A DNA stretch of 33,378 nucleotides from Thermoleophilaceae bacterium (GCA_036378175.1 DASUWY010000006.1:1-33378), one strand, 5' to 3'; positions 1 through 8,930 are shown, counted from the first letter of the stretch. The notes: generated from the sequence alone by a model not told the origin. Numbers and translations are program-made.

Positions 1-203
1 CCCACCTCGCCGCCCTGATGCAGACCAACGTCAACGTGCAGGCGCTCGCCGTCGAGGCGGCGCTGACCGGCTCGCGCGACGCTGCGAAGCGCGCCGCGAT
101 GCTCGACCCCCACACGGCGGCCGAGCTGCCGCTCGACGAGATCTCGGCGCTGATGGACGAGCTGATCGCCGCACACGGCGAGCTGATCCCGCCCCTGCGG
201 TGA
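1..203 (+). CDS. C-terminal fragment of a GH4-family glycosidase (alpha-glucosidase/galactosidase type)
   Basis: The reading frame is open from the left edge (codons from base 3) to a TGA at 201-203, so only about 66 C-terminal residues are in the window. The fragment resembles the C-terminus of NAD- and Mn-dependent GH4 glycosidases: an Asn-Val-Gln stretch, then VEAALTGSRDAA, a MLDPHTAAELPLDEI segment and a final helix ending in AAHGELIPPL. In this family the region is helical and helps form the oligomer; the NAD site and catalytic residues would lie upstream and cannot be seen. The next gene starts 4 bp downstream on the same strand, so the two are probably cotranscribed in a sugar-metabolism operon. 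Substrate cannot be assigned. Confidence 0.6.
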   Translation, partial: HLAALMQTNVNVQALAVEAALTGSRDAAKRAAMLDPHTAAELPLDEISALMDELIAAHGELIPPLR

Positions 204-207
204 CACG

Positions 208-1242
208 ATGTCGGGCATGACCTACCTGCCCGCCTCCGACCGCTACGAGCGCTCGCCCTACCGCCGCTGCGGGCGCAGCGGCATCCAGCTGCCGGCGATC
301 TCGCTCGGCCTCTGGAACAACTTCGGCGACGACAAGCCGCTCGAGACCATGCGCGCGATGCTGCGCCGCGCCTTCGACCGCGGCATCTGCCACTTCGACC
401 TCGCCAACAACTACGGCCCGCCGGCCGGCTCCGCGGAGATCAACTTCGGCCGCATCCTGCGCGAGGACCTCGCGCCGTGGCGCGACGAGCTGCTCATCTC
501 CACCAAGGCGGGCTACGACATGTGGCCCGGCCCCTACGGCGAGTGGGGATCGCGCAAGTACCTGCTCGCGAGCCTCGACCAGAGCCTGCAGCGCATGGGG
601 CTCGACTACGTGGACATCTTCTACTCGCACAGGTTCGACCCGGACACGCCCCTCGAGGAGACGCTCGGCGCGGTGGCCGACGCCGTGAAGCAGGGCAAGG
701 CGCTGTACGCCGGCATCTCGTCGTACTCGGGCGCACGCACCGAGGAGGCGGCGCGGATCCTGCGCGAGATGGGCACGCCGCTCTTGATCCATCAGCCCTC
801 GTACTCGCTTGTCAACCGCTGGATCGAGGACGACCTGCTCGGGGTGCTGGAGAGCGAGGCAGTCGGTTGCATCGCGTTCTCCCCGCTCGCGCAGGGCCTG
901 CTCACCGACCGCTACCTGAACGGCGTGCCCGAGGGATCGCGCGCCACCAAGGGCACGTTCTTCAACCGCGATTGGCTCACGGACGAGAACCTGGGCCACG
1001 TGCGCGCGCTCAACGACATCGCGCGTGGGCGCGGCCAGTCGCTCGCGCAGATGGCGTTGGCCTGGGTGCTGCGCGACGAGCGCGTGACCTCCGCGCTGAT
1101 CGGAGCGAGCAGCGTCCGCCAGCTCGACGACAATCTCGACTCGCTCAACAAGCTCGACTTCTCGGACGATGAGCTCAGGGAGATCGACGAGCACGCCGTG
1201 GATCTCGGGATCAACATCTGGGAGCAGTCCAGCTCGTACTAG
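208..1242 (+). CDS. Aldo/keto reductase, YghZ (L-glyceraldehyde 3-phosphate reductase)-like
   Basis: NADPH-dependent aldo/keto reductase of 344 residues; E. coli YghZ, which reduces L-glyceraldehyde 3-phosphate and methylglyoxal, is similar in length. The AKR tetrad is visible: Asp64 and Tyr69 in DLANNYG, Lys100 in STKAGYD and His141 in FYSHRFD. The C-terminal half has the cofactor-binding LIGASSVRQLDDNL segment. An ATG at 217 would give an N-terminus that lines up with the YghZ start, so the true start may be three codons downstream; neither start has a clear Shine-Dalgarno. It lies 4 bp after the GH4 gene and ends 10 bp before the GroES-like gene. Cytoplasmic carbonyl detoxification or sugar reduction is likely. 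The family is clear; the exact substrate is not. Confidence 0.93.
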   Translation: MSGMTYLPASDRYERSPYRRCGRSGIQLPAISLGLWNNFGDDKPLETMRAMLRRAFDRGICHFDLANNYGPPAGSAEINFGRILREDLAPWRDELLISTKAGYDMWPGPYGEWGSRKYLLASLDQSLQRMGLDYVDIFYSHRFDPDTPLEETLGAVADAVKQGKALYAGISSYSGARTEEAARILREMGTPLLIHQPSYSLVNRWIEDDLLGVLESEAVGCIAFSPLAQGLLTDRYLNGVPEGSRATKGTFFNRDWLTDENLGHVRALNDIARGRGQSLAQMALAWVLRDERVTSALIGASSVRQLDDNLDSLNKLDFSDDELREIDEHAVDLGINIWEQSSSY

Positions 1243-1252
1243 GTTTGACGCC

Positions 1253-1648
1253 GTGAGGAATCAGCTTCGCCCGCTCTTCGACCAGGTGGTGATCAAGGAG
1301 CTCGAGCCGGACCGCGTCCGGCGCTCCGGGCTCGTGGTGCCGCCGGGCACGCATGAACCGCCGCCGCAGCACGGCATCGTGCTCGCTGTTGGCCCCGGCC
1401 TCGACTGGTGGGGTGGCGCCGGCATCGCGATGCCGGTCAAGCCCGGAGACCACGTGGTGTTCCCCGCCTCCGCCGGCGCGTGGGTGGAGGTGGACGAGGA
1501 GCGCCTGCTCGTGTGCCGCGTGGGTGAGCTGCTGGGCGTGCTCGAGCAGGTGCGCGACTGCCCGCGCTGCGCCGAGATCCCTCTCGAGGAGGGCGACACC
1601 TGCCCGGTGTGCGGTCGGACGGGGCCGACCGCGAGCGCTATCGGCTAG
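1253..1648 (+). CDS. GroES/Cpn10-like protein with a C-terminal zinc ribbon
   Basis: 131 residues from a GTG at 1253. Residues 4-98 match the Cpn10 fold: LRPLFDQVVIKELE opens the beta barrel, SGLVVPPG sits where the mobile loop that contacts GroEL would be, and VKPGDHVVFP and LLVCRVGELLGVLE are later strands. Unlike the usual GroES of about 95-100 residues, the chain continues into a four-cysteine knuckle, CPRC (Cys103, Cys106) and CPVC (Cys117, Cys120), typical of a rubredoxin-type zinc ribbon. No groEL lies nearby, so this is probably a second, specialised GroES paralogue. A role as a co-chaperonin or a metal-sensing variant is inference. The 3' end overlaps the convergent lipoprotein gene by 4 bp. 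Confidence 0.75.
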   Translation: MRNQLRPLFDQVVIKELEPDRVRRSGLVVPPGTHEPPPQHGIVLAVGPGLDWWGGAGIAMPVKPGDHVVFPASAGAWVEVDEERLLVCRVGELLGVLEQVRDCPRCAEIPLEEGDTCPVCGRTGPTASAIG

Positions 1649-2214
1649 GTCGTCCCTTCGGGCGACGGCGTGATCTCGCCGTTCCCCGCGATCTCGATGT
1701 CCTGCGGGAGCGGGACCTGCACGCGCGCGGCCTCGAGTGCCAGCGCCGCGCGCCACGCGACAATGGTCCGGCGCTGCTCAGGCTCGGACCGCGGGAGACG
1801 ATCCCACCTGCGTCCTGGCAGTGCCGCGATCAGCGCTTGGAGATACCTGTCCTCGAGCGCGTAGGTCCGCGCGTAGGCGTTCTGTGCGCCCCAGAGGTCG
1901 GGCGGCACGCCTCGCACCGCGTCCACCGCATTCACGTATGAGACGAAGCGGCGTTCGAGGTGCCGCAGCGCGTGCTGGGCCCCGGCGGCGGTGAGACGGT
2001 GCTCGTGGTAGCCGCGCAGGATCGGGTCGGTTCCACCGAGCAGCTTGTTCACGTGGAGACGCAGCGGCTCGATCGCGCGGAGGTACGCGCGGAGGGCGTG
2101 CTGCTCCGCCGGGCGGGGGAGGTTGGTCGACCCGGCGGAGCCGCAGCCTGCTGCGGCGAGCGCCGCCACGAGGACGGCGCCCACGCAGGCCTGTCTAGTA
2201 CGCGTAGCCGCCAC
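1645..2214 (-). CDS. Predicted lipoprotein of unknown function
   Basis: 189 residues. The N-terminus is a lipoprotein signal: positive residues, a hydrophobic stretch and the lipobox LAAAGC with Cys24 as the lipidation site. The mature part looks largely helical, with charged segments such as HALRHLERRFVSYVNAVDAVRG, and I recognise no catalytic motif. It starts 20 bp inside the end of the upstream Lipoprotein_15-like gene on the same strand, so translational coupling is likely and the two may act together at the outer face of the membrane. The 3' end overlaps the convergent GroES-like gene by 4 bp. Export and lipid anchoring are well supported; function is unknown. Confidence 0.8.
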   Translation of the reverse strand: MAATRTRQACVGAVLVAALAAAGCGSAGSTNLPRPAEQHALRAYLRAIEPLRLHVNKLLGGTDPILRGYHEHRLTAAGAQHALRHLERRFVSYVNAVDAVRGVPPDLWGAQNAYARTYALEDRYLQALIAALPGRRWDRLPRSEPEQRRTIVAWRAALALEAARVQVPLPQDIEIAGNGEITPSPEGTT

Positions 2215-2734
2215 CGCTCGACGATGTGGAACCGGTGGCCGACTTGGGAGCGGCGGTCACCTTCGTGCCGGAGGGACCGACCGTCCACCACTTCGCGCCG
2301 AACTCGTCCACGCCCTGGCCGTTGGTCTGCCCCGCCGACTGGTCGCCGGCGAAGTAGTAGAGCGGGTGCCCGTTGAGGGTCACCTGCTTCGAACCGTCGC
2401 TGCGCTTCACCAGGGTGAGGGCCCCGGCCGCGATGCCGCCGCCCGCGGCGGGCTTGCTGCCGGCGGTGAAGGGCGGCCAGTTGCTGGCGCACGCGCCAGT
2501 GCAGGTGCTCTTCATGCCGGTGTCGTGCGAGAACAGGTAGAGCGTCCTGCCCTGACTGTCCGTGATGATCTTGCCGAGCGGTGTGCTGGCGGACATCACG
2601 CTGGCGCCGGCGCTCGACGCGGCAGACTTCGCGCTCGAGGAGCTCGAGCCGCCGCTGCTGCCGCCGCAGCCGGCCACGATGAGTGCGATCACTGCCGCCG
2701 AGGCAAATGTCGCGAGGTACTTCCGGGGGGTCAT
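2195..2734 (-). CDS. Lipoprotein with two secreted-repeat (PF03640, Lipoprotein_15-type) units
   Basis: 179 residues. A lipobox IVAGC (Cys23) follows a hydrophobic signal, then a Ser/Gly/Ala-rich linker of about 25 residues of the kind that tethers lipoproteins. Two repeats typical of PF03640/COG4315 follow: GKIITDSQGRTLYLFSHD with CTGACASNWPPF, and VTLNGHPLYYFAGD with FGAKWWTVGPSG. The paired cysteines in the first unit may form a disulfide. The family is common in actinobacteria and has no settled biochemical role. A strong Shine-Dalgarno, AAGGAGGA at 2741-2748 (complement), lies 6 nt before the ATG. It is the first gene of a two-gene unit and is separated from msrA by a hairpin. Confidence 0.88.
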   Translation of the reverse strand: MTPRKYLATFASAAVIALIVAGCGGSSGGSSSSSAKSAASSAGASVMSASTPLGKIITDSQGRTLYLFSHDTGMKSTCTGACASNWPPFTAGSKPAAGGGIAAGALTLVKRSDGSKQVTLNGHPLYYFAGDQSAGQTNGQGVDEFGAKWWTVGPSGTKVTAAPKSATGSTSSSGGGYAY

Positions 2735-2781
2735 TTCGGGTCCTCCTTGAACCGAGTCTTTCTGCTGTAGAAAGACGCCGA

Positions 2782-2808
2782 CCGCGGCCCGAAGCTTCCG
2801 GACCGCGG
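2782..2808 (-). terminator. Possible intrinsic terminator after msrA
   Basis: Two CCGCGG hexamers (2782-2787 and 2803-2808) flank a GAAGCTTC palindrome and can pair over about ten base pairs with a mismatch and a bulge. Read on the minus strand, the hairpin is followed by a short T-rich GTCTTTCT. It sits between the msrA stop and the lipoprotein Shine-Dalgarno, where a terminator would be expected. The T tract is short, so this is tentative. Confidence 0.4.
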
Positions 2809-2825
2809 CCGTGGAGGACCCTTCT

Positions 2826-3479
<654 letters not shown>

Positions 3480-3481
3480 GT

Positions 3482-4384
3482 TCACTCCTCGATCGCGAAG
3501 GTGGTCGGCTCGCGCGGAAGGGTCGCGGGGTCGAAGCGGCCGAGCAGTTCACTCGGCGTCAAGCGCTCCCTCAGGGCTGCAAGTTCAAGGCTAGCTGCCA
3601 TCCACGCAAGCGCTTCATCCGGGTCCCAGTCCTCGAGAGTCACCGATCCGTGACGCTTCGCCAGCCGGTTGCCGTCCGGCCCGAGAACGAGCGGCACGTG
3701 GGCGTAGCTCGGCGGCGTGATGCCCAGCAGCCGCGCGAGCTCGATCTGGCGCGGCGTGGAATCGAGCAGATCGTCCCCGCGCACCACCTCGCGAACGTCC
3801 TGGTCCGCGTCGTCCACCACCACCGCGAGCTGGTACGCGGGCGTGCCGTCGCCGCGCCACAGCACGAAGTCGTCCACCACGCCGGACACCTGCCCATGGA
3901 GCCGATCCTCGAACTCCACTCGCACGGCTCCCGCATCGAGCCGCAACGCCCCCGGCCTGCCGGAGGCTTCGCGCTCGGCCCGCTCCGCTTCGCTGAGGCG
4001 GCGGCAGGTGCCGGGATACGCGCCCTCCGGGAGCGGCCCGTGCGGCGCCTCGGCGGCGGCGCGGATCTCCGCGCGCGTGCACCAGCACGGATACACCCGC
4101 CCGGCCTCGCGCAGCTCCTCGAGCGCCTCTCGGTAGCGCTCGGTGCGAGTGGACTGATGCCACGGCTCGCCGTCCCAGTCCAGCCCGATGGCGCGCAGGT
4201 CTTCGATCTGGACGCGCTCGTGCTCCGGCTTCGAGCGCGCCTGGTCGAGGTCCTCGATCCGCAGCAGGAAGCGCCCTCCACCGGAGCGCGCGAACAGCCA
4301 CGCCAGCAGCGCGGTGCGCAGGTTGCCCAGGTGCAGCCGGCCGCTCGGGCTCGGCGCGAAACGCCCGTCCGACGAGGAGCTCAC
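3482..4384 (-). CDS. gluQ: Glutamyl-Q tRNA(Asp) synthetase (GluQ-RS)
   Basis: A 300-residue GluRS paralogue lacking the anticodon-binding half, which separates it from GltX at about 470 residues. In characterised bacteria the enzyme attaches glutamate to queuosine at position 34 of tRNA-Asp. The class I signature is present as [12 protein letters not shown] (HIGH-like), with LAKRHG as the KMSKS equivalent. Zinc-binding residues match the E. coli YadB pattern: Cys100, Cys102, probably Tyr123, and Cys127. It starts with GTG 7 bp after the BNR-protein gene and runs directly into msrA. Whether this organism makes queuosine cannot be seen here. Confidence 0.93.
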   Translation of the reverse strand: MSSSSDGRFAPSPSGRLHLGNLRTALLAWLFARSGGGRFLLRIEDLDQARSKPEHERVQIEDLRAIGLDWDGEPWHQSTRTERYREALEELREAGRVYPCWCTRAEIRAAAEAPHGPLPEGAYPGTCRRLSEAERAEREASGRPGALRLDAGAVRVEFEDRLHGQVSGVVDDFVLWRGDGTPAYQLAVVVDDADQDVREVVRGDDLLDSTPRQIELARLLGITPPSYAHVPLVLGPDGNRLAKRHGSVTLEDWDPDEALAWMAASLELAALRERLTPSELLGRFDPATLPREPTTFAIEE

Positions 4385-4391
4385 CTGTGGA

Positions 4392-5663
4392 TCATGGCGT
4401 GCGCTGACTCCAGCGCTGCAGTGCGGGTGGGTTGAGCGGCGCCCGCATCATCACCACGAGATCCGAGTAGTCCTTGTAGTAGCGGTAGCTGCCCCACGTC
4501 CACAGCAGCGCGCGATCGCCGGAGATGCCGCGCGGCACCACCGGCCGCAGGTTGTCCCGCGTGCTGTCGGTGGTCACAGGGGTGCGCGTCCAGCTCTTGC
4601 CGAGATCGTGGGTCTGCCAGCGCTCGAGCTCGAAGCGTCCGTTCACCATGATCGAGAGGTAGACGATGTTCGCGTTGGAGTGGTCGATCGTCATGCCGGC
4701 CGAGTACGACGGGTCCGCGTCGATGTGCGGCCCGGCGTCGATCAGCTTGCGGTCGAGCCAGTGCGTGCCCGTCCAGCGCGCGTAGCGGTAGCTGTGCAGG
4801 TTCTCGTTCTTGAGCGTCGCGTACAGGATCACGGGGTGCCCGTACTGGTCGTGAGCGATGTCCCACATCCATGCCTTGCCGTCCGCCTTCCAGGAGTAGA
4901 TCCGCTCGCCGCGCCGGTAGTCGAACGGCACCCGGGTGCTGCGCGTGATGCGGCTGCCGTTCGCCCGCCGCACCCACCAATCCCTGAGCTGCGCGAAGTA
5001 GAGGCTCGTCTCGGCGGATCCCGGATGCGCGCCGGTGTAGGCGAAGCGGATCGAGTTGCCGTAGACGTCGTACTTCGCGTATGGCCGCTGATGCTTCGCC
5101 CCACGCAGGAGGGTGCGCGCCTTGCTCCACGTCTTCAGGTCGCGCGTCGTGGAGAAGGTGGGCTGCCAGTTGCCCCCGCGCCAGAAGAGATACAGGCGCC
5201 CGTTCATCCAAACCGGATTCGGATACGTGTAGCCGAGTGACCCGGGCGAGTTCACCGGCACGCTGCGCTCGGAGCTCCAGGCGTTCACGCCGCCCGGCTT
5301 CTGGCTCACGCGGAACCACATGTGCGTGTTGCGCTGAAGCCGGCCTGAGTGCGGCGAGTAGAAAGCCACGAGCCGACCGTCCGGCAGCGTGGTGAGCGAC
5401 GGGTTGGAGTGATCGTCGCTCGGCAATGTTGCGTGGAGCCGTGCCTGCGACATCGCGCCCGTCGGGAGCGAGATGCGACCAACCTCCACATTGCCCTCGC
5501 TCGTGATCCAGCCCACGTACACGTCGCTGCCGATCGCGATGGCGCGCGGATCGCCGAACCAGGACCACCCGCCGCCGGCCACGGTGAGCGTGGATGCCGC
5601 CGCTGACGATGGCACGAGCGCGCAGCCGAGTAGCAGCAGCAGCAGGAGTCGAGATTTCTTCAC
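4392..5663 (-). CDS. Secreted BNR-4-type repeat (six-bladed propeller-like) protein
   Basis: 423 residues starting with GTG. A Sec signal peptide is clear (KKSR, poly-Leu core, cleavage near SSAAA-S, around residue 23). The mature chain has repeated blades resembling sialidase/BNR proteins: DDHSNPSLTTLPDGRLVAFYS, YTYPNPVWMNGRLYLFWRGG, STTRDLKTWSKARTLL, DQYGHPVILYATLKN and THDLGKSWTRTPV, with typical Asp-box-like S-x-D-x-x-x-x-W elements. The pattern fits the BNR_4 family, which includes polysaccharide lyases and carbohydrate-binding proteins, but I cannot point to catalytic residues. It begins a minus-strand run followed by gluQ and msrA. Extracellular polysaccharide binding or cleavage is the likeliest role. 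Confidence 0.8.
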   Translation of the reverse strand: MKKSRLLLLLLLGCALVPSSAAASTLTVAGGGWSWFGDPRAIAIGSDVYVGWITSEGNVEVGRISLPTGAMSQARLHATLPSDDHSNPSLTTLPDGRLVAFYSPHSGRLQRNTHMWFRVSQKPGGVNAWSSERSVPVNSPGSLGYTYPNPVWMNGRLYLFWRGGNWQPTFSTTRDLKTWSKARTLLRGAKHQRPYAKYDVYGNSIRFAYTGAHPGSAETSLYFAQLRDWWVRRANGSRITRSTRVPFDYRRGERIYSWKADGKAWMWDIAHDQYGHPVILYATLKNENLHSYRYARWTGTHWLDRKLIDAGPHIDADPSYSAGMTIDHSNANIVYLSIMVNGRFELERWQTHDLGKSWTRTPVTTDSTRDNLRPVVPRGISGDRALLWTWGSYRYYKDYSDLVVMMRAPLNPPALQRWSQRTP

Positions 5664-5716
5664 CGCTTCAGGCTAAGGCCACGAGCGGTCGGCGGCCGTC
5701 CGTTCGAACTACTCGG

Positions 5717-6619
5717 TCAGGGTGTGTGAACTACTGGTGATATAGCCGACCGCGCGGGCTGGACGCGAACCGGCCGCCGGCCGCTGATGCCACGCAGCGA
5801 TGCCGGGGGCTTCGTGGCGAGTATCCAGTGGGCGAGCTCGCGTCCCACGATCTCGCTCCCGCGCGCGTTGAGGTTGTAGCCGTTTGCCCCGCGCAGCGAC
5901 GGGTCGGTGCCGAGCAGCTCCGCGTAGTCGAGCTCCGCCGCTCCGCAGCGCTCGGCCGCCGCGTGCAGGTGAGCTGCCGTGCGTGCGCAGACCGGCAGCT
6001 GCTTTGGGTACGGGTACACCCGCGGGAACGGGTGCATCAGCGCAACGCGCGCCTCGGGCCATTCCCGCGAGACCTCGCGGAGGAAGCGCTCGAGCGCCTC
6101 GCTGCCGTGCCACTCGTGCGCGGGACGACCGATCACCCGGACCACGGGGCGCAGCGGGCGGTACACGCTGAACACCCGGTGCCCGAGCCGGCGCCCGAGA
6201 TCGCAGCGGAGCTTCATGATCGTCGGGGTATCGGGAAGGATCAACCGGCGCGCGTAGCTGGTGCCGACATGGACCACGATCACGTCCGGGTCCCCGGCGA
6301 GATCCGCCCGCCGGCGGAGCAGGTCCATGTCCGGTAGGTCCTCGAACAGCACGGCGAAGTAGTGCGCGAAGTCCATCCCCACGCCGTGCTGGAGGAGCGT
6401 TTCGGCCGTCGCGCGCGGAAAGCCGAGCGGGGCGCGGAAGTCGTGGGAGCACTCCATGCTCCGCAGGCTGCAGTCGCCCACGTGGAGCATCCGGACCGTC
6501 GGCAGGCCGGGCCGCGCGGTGCCGCGCCAGGCGCGCACGGGGTCGGCAACCGGCGGGCCGACCACGGCCCGGTATGCACGCCGCGCGACGCGCCGCGGAG
6601 TGAGTACCTGAGTCCTCAC
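5717..6619 (-). CDS. SGNH/GDSL-hydrolase-like protein with altered catalytic positions
   Basis: 300 residues from a GTG. The fold pattern of an SGNH hydrolase can be traced: block I at TVRMLHVGDC (residues 41-50), a strand DVIVVHVGTSY (112-122) where block III usually carries GxND, and GYNLNARGSEIVG (247-259) where block V usually carries DxxH. The usual residues are changed: GDS is GDC, the block III Asn is missing, and Asp and His of block V are both Asn (246, 249). The protein may be a non-catalytic relative or use different residues. No signal peptide is evident. A 53-bp gap separates it from the downstream BNR gene. Function unknown; SGNH assignment moderate. Confidence 0.6.
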   Translation of the reverse strand: MRTQVLTPRRVARRAYRAVVGPPVADPVRAWRGTARPGLPTVRMLHVGDCSLRSMECSHDFRAPLGFPRATAETLLQHGVGMDFAHYFAVLFEDLPDMDLLRRRADLAGDPDVIVVHVGTSYARRLILPDTPTIMKLRCDLGRRLGHRVFSVYRPLRPVVRVIGRPAHEWHGSEALERFLREVSREWPEARVALMHPFPRVYPYPKQLPVCARTAAHLHAAAERCGAAELDYAELLGTDPSLRGANGYNLNARGSEIVGRELAHWILATKPPASLRGISGRRPVRVQPARSAISPVVHTP

Positions 6620-6681
6620 CTCGATTCGAGTATGTACGCAACATTCGCTCGCGGCAAGCCCCTCGCTAGTCTGCGTGCGCC

Positions 6682-7998
6682 ATGTCCGCCTCCCTCCTTG
6701 ACGAGCTCATCGACTGGCTGCGGATCCCCTCGATCTCCACAGGCGGCGGCGATCCCGCAGACATCGCTCGCGCGGCCGATTGGGTGTGCGAGCGGGTCGA
6801 AGCCGCCGGCGGCAGCGCGGAGGCCGACACGCAGCTTGGTGGCAACCCGCTCGCGGTCGGCGAGCTGCGCGCAACCAGTGGCGACGCTCCCACGGTCCTC
6901 ATCTACGGCCACTACGACGTGCAGTCGGTGGGTGACGAGAGCGCATGGACCACGCCGCCTTTTGAGCCCCACATCCGCGACGGCCGCATCTACGCGCGCG
7001 GCGCCGCGGACGACAAGGGCAACTTCCTGCCGCTCCTGCATGTGGCGTGCGAGCTGGCGCGCGAGGGCGCGCTTCCGGTGAACGTGCGCGTGCTCGTGGA
7101 GGGCGAGGAGGAGGCTGGAAGCGAGGCGGTGGCCAAGTGGATCGCGGCCGACGACCGACGCGCCGACTGCGCGCTGGTGTTCGACGGCGGCATGGCCGAT
7201 GAGCAGACGCCCGCGGTCACCGTCGGGCTCCGCGGCATGGTGATGGTGGAGATCGAGGTGCGGACCGCGGAGCGCGACCTGCACTCGGGCCTCTACGGCG
7301 GCAGCGTTCTGAACGCGCTGCACGTGCTGAACGCGATGGCGGCGACGGTGGCGCCCGGTCCCGACGGCCGCGTGCGCGACGAGCTTCGCGTGGGGATCGA
7401 GCCGCCGGCGCAGGCCGAGCTGGAGTCGTGGAAGCGGCTGAAGGCGGGCGACGCGGTGATCGGCGAGGTGGGCGGCCGGCCCGTCTGGAGCGAGGCCGGA
7501 GCCGAGTACTACATGCGCAACGGTGCCGACGCCTCGCTCGACATCAACGAGCTCCGTGGCGGCGAGCCACGCACCGTGGTGCCGTCCACTGCGCGCGGAG
7601 CGATCAGCCTGCGGCTCGCGCCGCGCCAGGATTCGGCCGCGATGAAGGACGAGCTCGAGCGGTTGTTGCGCTCGGCCGTGCCGGAGGGCGCGGAGGTGAG
7701 CTTCAAGTGGCATCACGCGGAGCCCGCGCTCTCCGACCCGGAGTCGGCGCCGGTGAAGCTGGCGGCGGAGGCGATCGGCCGCGCGTGCGGTGTGCCGGCC
7801 GCGTTGGTGCGTTCCGGCGGTTCGATCCCGGCGGTGGCTGAGCTGATGAACCACGGCATTCCGACCGTGGTCAGCGGCTTCACGCTGCCCGACGACGCGT
7901 TTCACGCGCCCAACGAGTCGTTCAGCCTCCGGAGCCTCGAGCTGGGCGAGCGGTCCGCACACGAGCTGTACGGCGCGCTCGCCGCTCTGCGCGCGTAA
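6682..7998 (+). CDS. M20 family metallopeptidase (dipeptidase-type)
   Basis: A cytoplasmic di-zinc peptidase of 438 residues, the usual length for M20 dipeptidases. Metal and catalytic residues are visible: His77 and Asp79 in YGHYDVQ, the bridging Asp110 in RGAADDKGN, the general-base Glu pair in VEGEEEAGS (142-144), Asp168 in VFDGG and His408 in FHAPNESF. Between them lies the lid/dimerisation domain, including DLHSGLYGG. The ATG lies about 60 bp from the divergent SGNH-like gene. The PPOX gene follows after 6 bp, suggesting an operon. It probably releases amino acids from small peptides; substrate range is not predictable. Confidence 0.93.
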   Translation: MSASLLDELIDWLRIPSISTGGGDPADIARAADWVCERVEAAGGSAEADTQLGGNPLAVGELRATSGDAPTVLIYGHYDVQSVGDESAWTTPPFEPHIRDGRIYARGAADDKGNFLPLLHVACELAREGALPVNVRVLVEGEEEAGSEAVAKWIAADDRRADCALVFDGGMADEQTPAVTVGLRGMVMVEIEVRTAERDLHSGLYGGSVLNALHVLNAMAATVAPGPDGRVRDELRVGIEPPAQAELESWKRLKAGDAVIGEVGGRPVWSEAGAEYYMRNGADASLDINELRGGEPRTVVPSTARGAISLRLAPRQDSAAMKDELERLLRSAVPEGAEVSFKWHHAEPALSDPESAPVKLAAEAIGRACGVPAALVRSGGSIPAVAELMNHGIPTVVSGFTLPDDAFHAPNESFSLRSLELGERSAHELYGALAALRA

Positions 7999-8004
7999 GC
8001 GCTC

Positions 8005-8382
8005 GTGAGCGTCTTCACCGAGGCCGAGCTTCAGTACCTCGCCGGCGGGCGCCAGCTTGGACGGCTCGCGACGGTGGGCGCTGACGGGACGCCGCACGTC
8101 GTGCCGGTCGCGTGGATCTACAACGCCGCGCGCGACACCATCGACGTCGGCGGGCACGACCTGGAGCACTCGAAGAAGTTCCGCGACGTGCGGCGGTCGG
8201 GCCGAGCGGCGATCGTGATCGACGACCTCGCCAGCGAGGACCCATGGCACCCGCGCGGCATCGAGGTGCGCGGTCGCGGCGAGGCGATCGCGCTGCCCAC
8301 GCCGCTGATCCGGATACATCCGGAACGGATCGTCACGTGGGGGATCGAGCGGACGCCGGGCGCGCGGACGGTGGGGGGCTAG
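8005..8382 (+). CDS. PPOX-class split-barrel oxidoreductase, probably F420-dependent
   Basis: 125 residues from a GTG. The N-terminal EAELQYLAGGRQLGRLATVGADGTPHVVPVAW is typical of the pyridoxamine-phosphate-oxidase-like split barrel that binds F420 or flavin in actinobacteria, followed by KKFRDVRRSGRAAIVIDD and a GIEVRGRGEAI strand. The C-terminus HPERIVTWGIE resembles the OxyR/MSMEG_5819 subgroup of F420-binding PPOX proteins. Proteins of this group reduce a range of small molecules. It lies 6 bp after the M20 peptidase. The cofactor is inferred from family resemblance, not from a diagnostic residue. Confidence 0.8.
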   Translation: MSVFTEAELQYLAGGRQLGRLATVGADGTPHVVPVAWIYNAARDTIDVGGHDLEHSKKFRDVRRSGRAAIVIDDLASEDPWHPRGIEVRGRGEAIALPTPLIRIHPERIVTWGIERTPGARTVGG

Positions 8383-8454
8383 ACCGTCGAACATCCGTCC
8401 ACACACGTATGGCGCTGCGGGTCTAGGGGGAAGAACATGGTCAGGTGAAGACTC

Positions 8455-8892
8455 GTGCCTGACCTTCCACTCTCAGAAGACGCCGCTCTCGTGCTCGCCC
8501 TCGCGGGTACCGCCATCCGCTTCGCGGACTCGCCGCAGTCCGAGGCCGAGCACTGGCTGCGGATTCTCCGGATGCACGGCGAGGTGGGCTCGGCCATGCA
8601 GGCGCTGGGCGTGGGGGAGAAGCCGCTCGCCCCCACGGACAGCGGCCGCGCCACACAGCGCTTCCGGCGTGGCGGCGGGAACATCGTGGAGCTCACCCGG
8701 GCGCGTGCCGCCGAGGAGGCGGTCCGGCGCGGCGCTGGGCTCGTCGGAACCGTGGACGTCCTGCACGCGGTCGGTGACATCTACGGCAGCTACTTCGAGG
8801 AAGTTCTCTACTCGCGCGGCCCGACGCTCGCCGAGCTGAACGAGCGCCTCGCCAGCGCTCCGGACGAGCCCTCGGCCGTCCAGCACGGCTGA
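8455..8892 (+). CDS. Hypothetical protein, faintly Clp-N-like
   Basis: 145 residues from a GTG with AGGTGAAG 4 nt upstream as a Shine-Dalgarno. The sequence is helical and soluble. Two segments, AEHWLRILRMHGEVGSAMQALGV and GTVDVLHAVGDIYGSYFEEVLYSRG, loosely resemble the repeat of the Clp ATPase N-domain (a Thr/Glu-His-Leu-Leu helix followed by a Leu-Gly-Val helix). That could mean an adaptor or substrate-recognition domain without an ATPase, but this rests on pattern only. About 70 bp separate it from the PPOX gene and 38 bp from the membrane-protein gene that follows. No assigned function. Confidence 0.6.
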   Translation: MPDLPLSEDAALVLALAGTAIRFADSPQSEAEHWLRILRMHGEVGSAMQALGVGEKPLAPTDSGRATQRFRRGGGNIVELTRARAAEEAVRRGAGLVGTVDVLHAVGDIYGSYFEEVLYSRGPTLAELNERLASAPDEPSAVQHG

Positions 8893-8930
8893 CCCGCCCG
8901 GTTCAAGCCACGCCGCTACGATCCGCCGCC

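Noticed and set aside
31-1194. Long minus-strand frame under the aldo/keto reductase
   Set aside because: Arg/Ala-rich composition typical of antisense frames in GC-rich DNA; the plus frame has a complete AKR with catalytic residues.
3482-4384. Full glutamyl-tRNA synthetase (gltX)
   Set aside because: The protein is only 300 residues and lacks the anticodon-binding domain, so GluQ-RS fits better.
6616-8406. 596-codon minus-strand frame
   Set aside because: Lies opposite the M20 peptidase and PPOX genes, which have intact motifs; no domain is recognisable in it.
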